From Tunicatimonas pelagia (GTDB taxonomy: Bacteria > Bacteroidota > Bacteroidia > Cytophagales > Cyclobacteriaceae), in assembly GCF_030506325.1 (NCBI RefSeq), contig NZ_CP120683.1:5097001-5161000 (forward strand): a stretch of DNA of 64,000 nt. Reading direction: 5' to 3'. A program made the position numbers and the translations under genes. The notes beneath the pieces are model-generated. The model was not told the origin of the DNA. It did not search any database and saw only the letters and a program-made list of their open reading frames with translations. This document shows, piece after piece, positions 60,921-64,000 of this stretch (position 1 is its first letter; the number at the start of each line of letters is the position of its first letter).

Positions 60921-62498
60921 ATGAAACGAGCAACCTTCTCAAGTATCTTACTTTTATTATTCAGTCTATCTGCTTTAGGACAAACTGATCAGGATTTGAT
61001 AAAGGAGGTCATAAACAAATTTATTGACGGCACTACCTACAACTATCCTGATACTATTACATCGGCATTTCATCCGGGCACCTCTATGTTTCTGTACAAT
61101 GGCAGCGACACAGTTTGGTCAGTTACCTCTGAAGAATACGCCTCTTGGTATTCCCGAAGAGCCCCCGGCACTCCCAATGACCGAATTGGTAGTATCAGTA
61201 GTATCGATGTGGTGCTCGATGTAGCCTTTGCTAAAGTACAATTTATCATTCCTTCTTTTGGTAACCGTTACTATGACCTACTACTACTGAAGAAAATCCA
61301 GGGCGAATGGAAGATTGTGGCTAAGTGTACTTCGGCAGAGCCTATCCCTCAAACCCCACAAGAAATGAGGGCTCAGCCTGTGAAAGAAACAGTCATGGAT
61401 GGCTTCGATAGACCTTGGAGTATGGCCCTTTTATCGGAAGAGGAAGCAATTATTGCTGAAAAGGATGGTGATTTGCTAAAAGTTAATACAACTACCAAGA
61501 GGCGACAGAAGATTAGTGGCTTGCCTGATGATGTAGGGCGGGAAATACTGATTGATACGACTATGCACCAGCCAGGAGTGTTTCCGTCTAGCACCCACGG
61601 GCAGCACCATAGTTTTAATGCCGGATGGTTTCAGGTACTGCTTGATCCTGATTTTGCGGAGAATAGCTACATCTATCTATCCTACGCTGCTGAAAACGAG
61701 GAACGGGCTAGCACTACTAAGGTAATCAGAGGCAGATTATCAGGAACCCAGCTTACCGATGTGGAAACGTTATTTCTAGCTGAACCGTATTCACACGGAT
61801 TGTTTCACTACGGGGGTGGAATGATATTTGGATCCGACGGAAAGCTCTACATCACCATTGGTGAGCGAAATTTCTACGAGCACCTCAACCCGGTGCCTCC
61901 ACTCTCGCAAGATATTACTGATAAGCGAGGTAAGATTATCCGAATCAACCCCGACGGAAGCATTCCCGAGGATAACCCTGAATTTGGGCCGAATGCCATT
62001 CCCGGATTATACGCTACTGGAATACGGGCATCGCAGGGATTAGCCATCAATCCGGCTACGGAGAAGATCTGGTTTAGCGAGCACGGCACTATTCAGGGTG
62101 ATGAACTCAACATACTGACTGCGGGGGCCAATTACGGTTGGCCGCACCGTACCACCGGGAGCTACCGAACCGAAAATTATAGCCCACCAATTATTCCTGG
62201 CACCGATTTTACTAATCCGGTATATTTCTGGGATCAAACCGTTGCTCCTACAGGGCTTACTTTTTACACCGGGCGGGAGTTTCCTCAGTGGGAGGGTAAC
62301 CTGATTGTACCTGCACTAAGTAAGGGCAGCCTATGGCGGATTACCGTAGAAGGTGATACCGTCATTAGTGCCGAAGAACTGTTTATTGATGACCGGGTAC
62401 GCCTCAGAAAAGCGGTGGTAAGTCCCCAAGGGCAACTCTATCTACTAACTGATGAAGAGAATGGTAAGCTAATACGAGTAAAGAATGCTAAACGGTAG
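60921..62498 (+). CDS. NTF2-like domain fused to a PQQ-dependent sugar dehydrogenase (Gdh/sorbosone type)
   Basis: 525 residues. Signal peptide 1-20; NTF2/lumazine-binding-like domain (22-140; LIKEVINKFIDGTTYNYPDT, VAFAKVQFIIPSFGNRYYDLL, GEWKIVAKC); then a six-bladed propeller of the soluble glucose/sorbosone dehydrogenase family (155-525) with DRPWSMALL, HGQHHSFNAGWFQVLLDPDF, LFHYGGGMIFGSDGKLYITIG, RINPDGSIPEDNP, ASQGLAINPATEKIWFSEHG, GANYGWPHRT. Conserved His residues near PQQ are visible. Oxidises a sugar or aldose in the periplasm. The N-terminal domain is an unusual addition. Confidence 0.87.
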   Translation: MKRATFSSILLLLFSLSALGQTDQDLIKEVINKFIDGTTYNYPDTITSAFHPGTSMFLYNGSDTVWSVTSEEYASWYSRRAPGTPNDRIGSISSIDVVLDVAFAKVQFIIPSFGNRYYDLLLLKKIQGEWKIVAKCTSAEPIPQTPQEMRAQPVKETVMDGFDRPWSMALLSEEEAIIAEKDGDLLKVNTTTKRRQKISGLPDDVGREILIDTTMHQPGVFPSSTHGQHHSFNAGWFQVLLDPDFAENSYIYLSYAAENEERASTTKVIRGRLSGTQLTDVETLFLAEPYSHGLFHYGGGMIFGSDGKLYITIGERNFYEHLNPVPPLSQDITDKRGKIIRINPDGSIPEDNPEFGPNAIPGLYATGIRASQGLAINPATEKIWFSEHGTIQGDELNILTAGANYGWPHRTTGSYRTENYSPPIIPGTDFTNPVYFWDQTVAPTGLTFYTGREFPQWEGNLIVPALSKGSLWRITVEGDTVISAEELFIDDRVRLRKAVVSPQGQLYLLTDEENGKLIRVKNAKR

Positions 62499-62860
62499 AT
62501 CGTGTTATTCCAAGGTGGCTATATCGGTCGCAATTCTTTGTGTTTTTTTTAGCAGTAGAGGGTAAGCAGGTTCCATCGTGCAGTGGCCTTAGAACATATT
62601 TGAACTTTACCCTTTAGTTTTCTGCCAGGTCACCCGGCGATGGCTTAGACTATCCTAGTTCCACTGCAACCCTCAGAAAGAGTCCCGTTTGGTCAAAAAA
62701 TGGGGCTTGGGCCTTTACTCTAGTTTTTTTTCTATATTTTTTGTCGAATAAGCTGTGGATAAGCTATTGAACCTGTTATTCTATCAAGTAAATTAATGAA
62801 TTGCAGGACGACGTTGATATTGTAGTTGTCAAGTTTAACGATATGCATCTGGTCAACGAA
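62499..62860. other. non-coding stretch
   Basis: T-rich tracts near 62539 and 62721 and a lone DnaA-box-like TGTGGATAA at 62754-62762; I see no gene or hairpin of note. Confidence 0.4.
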
Positions 62861-63316
62861 CTAGAGAGGAGGGGAAAAGACCAGGGGGTTGTCAGCGAAG
62901 TAGCGCGAAAACTTGCTTAAAATACTGTGCACCAGTTGGAGGATTTTCTCTTGGCTGTAGATACCACTGTCTAGTTTCTTCAATGTATCGGCCAGTAAAT
63001 CTTCTAAGTTAACAGTTCTTAAATCAGGGCCTGATAAGTAGCGCATATGCCAGTTGACCAAGTATTGCTGGGGCTGGTCGGGAAGTTCGATCAGTTTAAC
63101 TACCGTATGTCTACTGTCTTGCCGGATAGTATTCATCAAACTAATTACGGTCTTTTCTTCACCTTCCAGATACTGGAGAAACTGACCATCCTTGTAAGTA
63201 AGAAACCCGGTGATTGAAAGTAGCTTATTGCGCCAATTGGCCCGCTTGGCTAGCGTCCGCAGCTCGGCCATGCTGAAGGATTGGTTAGCCTCGCTGATGT
63301 AAACTAGAGCGTACAT
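62861..63316 (-). CDS. BLUF domain blue-light photoreceptor
   Basis: 151 residues: a BLUF domain at 1-95 and a helical tail of about 55. The flavin-site residues fall at the right spacing relative to AppA: Y6, N30, Q48, and W89 and M91 (AppA Y21, N45, Q63, W104, M106), in YISEA, RNKLLSITGFLTYKDGQFLQYLEG and NWHMRYL. It would bind FAD and respond to blue light. There is no output domain, so it must signal through a partner protein, which is not adjacent. Confidence 0.93.
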   Translation of the reverse strand: MYALVYISEANQSFSMAELRTLAKRANWRNKLLSITGFLTYKDGQFLQYLEGEEKTVISLMNTIRQDSRHTVVKLIELPDQPQQYLVNWHMRYLSGPDLRTVNLEDLLADTLKKLDSGIYSQEKILQLVHSILSKFSRYFADNPLVFSPPL

Positions 63317-63393
63317 AAGGAATATTTCTCGACAATTCTTTAATTAACGGTAACACCAAGGAGAATGTTGTTTATGGTTTTTATGAGTTACAG

Positions 63394-64000
63394 CTACTTC
63401 ATCAGTTGCTTGGCAACCAAGCGGCTTACCTTCAACACCGTACCGTGGCGCATACCTTCCGGATGCACTAGCTGCTCGGATTGATCGATCCACTTCACTA
63501 AATCGGGTGAGGTCATTAGTCCGTACTCCTGCTTGCGGTAGCGGTCAAAATACAAGTGCCACAGTGTATCCACCTGAATAACTGTGGGGCCTTCCACCCA
63601 ATCGCGACCACTAATTGCGTTGGTCGGGTGGGAGTAGGGGCCTTCGGCCGCGGTGCTAAAGGCCAAACGAATATTTTTCTGCGGACTGAAGGGACGATTG
63701 GTCTCATCCTTTAAAAACATCACGTATTGGCCCCGGTTTTCTATTAGGGTAGCATCAATCACATTGAAGCCTCGCTCGTAGAATAGCTTCGTATCAGCAA
63801 AGGTGGTAAAATCTTGGGTGGTGGTGTAGTACATCCGATGGTTGTTACCCGGAGCGGGCGGACCCTCGTTGCTTTGATTGTCGGTGTCAGGAAACCGCCC
63901 CGGAATGGTGGTAGCCCAGAAAATCAAATACTGCTGAGTAGCTTCATCGTAAAACAGTTCGGGAGCCCAGCAGTTTTTCGCGTCCGGCTCGTGCTCCATC
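63394..64000 (-). CDS. glycoside hydrolase family 43-like protein, C-terminal part
   Basis: About 200 residues remain; the frame runs off the window end, so the N-terminus is outside and the ATG at 63999 need not be the start. The fragment is a five-bladed propeller piece with CWAPELFYDEATQQYLIFWA (a conserved GH43 strand containing the general WAPEL motif), FNVIDATLIE, GRDWVEGPTVIQV with the likely catalytic Glu, and LYFDRYRKQEYG. GH43 enzymes act on arabinan, xylan or galactan. Confidence 0.82.
   Translation of the reverse strand, partial: MEHEPDAKNCWAPELFYDEATQQYLIFWATTIPGRFPDTDNQSNEGPPAPGNNHRMYYTTTQDFTTFADTKLFYERGFNVIDATLIENRGQYVMFLKDETNRPFSPQKNIRLAFSTAAEGPYSHPTNAISGRDWVEGPTVIQVDTLWHLYFDRYRKQEYGLMTSPDLVKWIDQSEQLVHPEGMRHGTVLKVSRLVAKQLMK

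Noticed and set aside
62754-62762. Replication origin hinted by a perfect DnaA box (TGTGGATAA)
   Set aside because: It is a single box with no cluster, no AT-rich unwinding pattern and no dnaA nearby; dnaN is 30 kb away.
1-64000. tRNA, rRNA or tmRNA genes
   Set aside because: I looked for T-arm words and rRNA-like segments on both strands and found none; a covariance search would be decisive.

Overview
The window looks like a chromosomal segment of a member of the Bacteroidota, most likely order Cytophagales. Evidence: very large surface proteins ending in the type IX secretion (T9SS) C-terminal sorting domain; promoters with the Bacteroidota -7 box TAnnTTTG (TATCTTTG recurs); little Shine-Dalgarno signal; a PadR/FtsX-permease pair with the Bacteroidota permease prefix; and the gene order rplM-rpsI-rpsB-tsf. 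The genus cannot be fixed from the sequence alone. I saw no rRNA, tRNA or CRISPR array.

Layout. 1-6.1 kb: end of an S9 peptidase, a 209-bp MITE-like element, a small helical protein, a spondin-type lipoprotein, then (minus strand) a carboxypeptidase-regulatory-like protein, an ABC permease and its PadR repressor with a clear palindromic operator. 6.4-9.6 kb: a tricorn-like S41 protease. 9.6-12.3 kb: a DUF433/DUF5615 toxin-antitoxin-like pair, a sugar isomerase and a PHP phosphatase. 12.5-14.6 kb: the most unusual gene, one open frame joining an ECF sigma factor, a bifunctional-nuclease (DUF151) domain and about ten leucine-rich repeats.

14.6-21.6 kb is an accessory island: AT-rich orphan genes separated by imperfect palindromes (cassette-like), an Rpn-type PD-(D/E)XK nuclease, and an ISL3-type element interrupted by an IS66-type element. 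Both insertions can be resolved to the base, each with an 8-bp target duplication. 21.6-30.2 kb: an NmrA-like oxidoreductase with an AraC regulator, a GC-rich 14-bp tandem array, a 44-residue lipoprotein, a membrane protein, and a minus-strand cluster (C45 hydrolase, two secreted unknowns, amine oxidase, NTF2-like protein).

30.2-42.3 kb is core genome: fbp and dnaN; rplM-rpsI-rpsB-tsf with a leader hairpin and terminators; an RluA-type pseudouridine synthase; a PhoB/PhoR-like two-component pair; a second Rpn nuclease carrying a 12-bp coding minisatellite; and valS. 42.4-58.7 kb is secretion cargo: a subtilase/FN3/T9SS protein split by a one-base frameshift in a G5 tract, a GIY-YIG protein, an amidase, and two adjacent FG-GAP/T9SS proteins, the larger with cohesin-like and cadherin-like repeats. 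59-64 kb: a DUF1697 protein, a membrane-anchored AraC regulator next to an NTF2-PQQ sugar dehydrogenase fusion, a stand-alone BLUF photoreceptor, and a GH43 enzyme cut by the window end.
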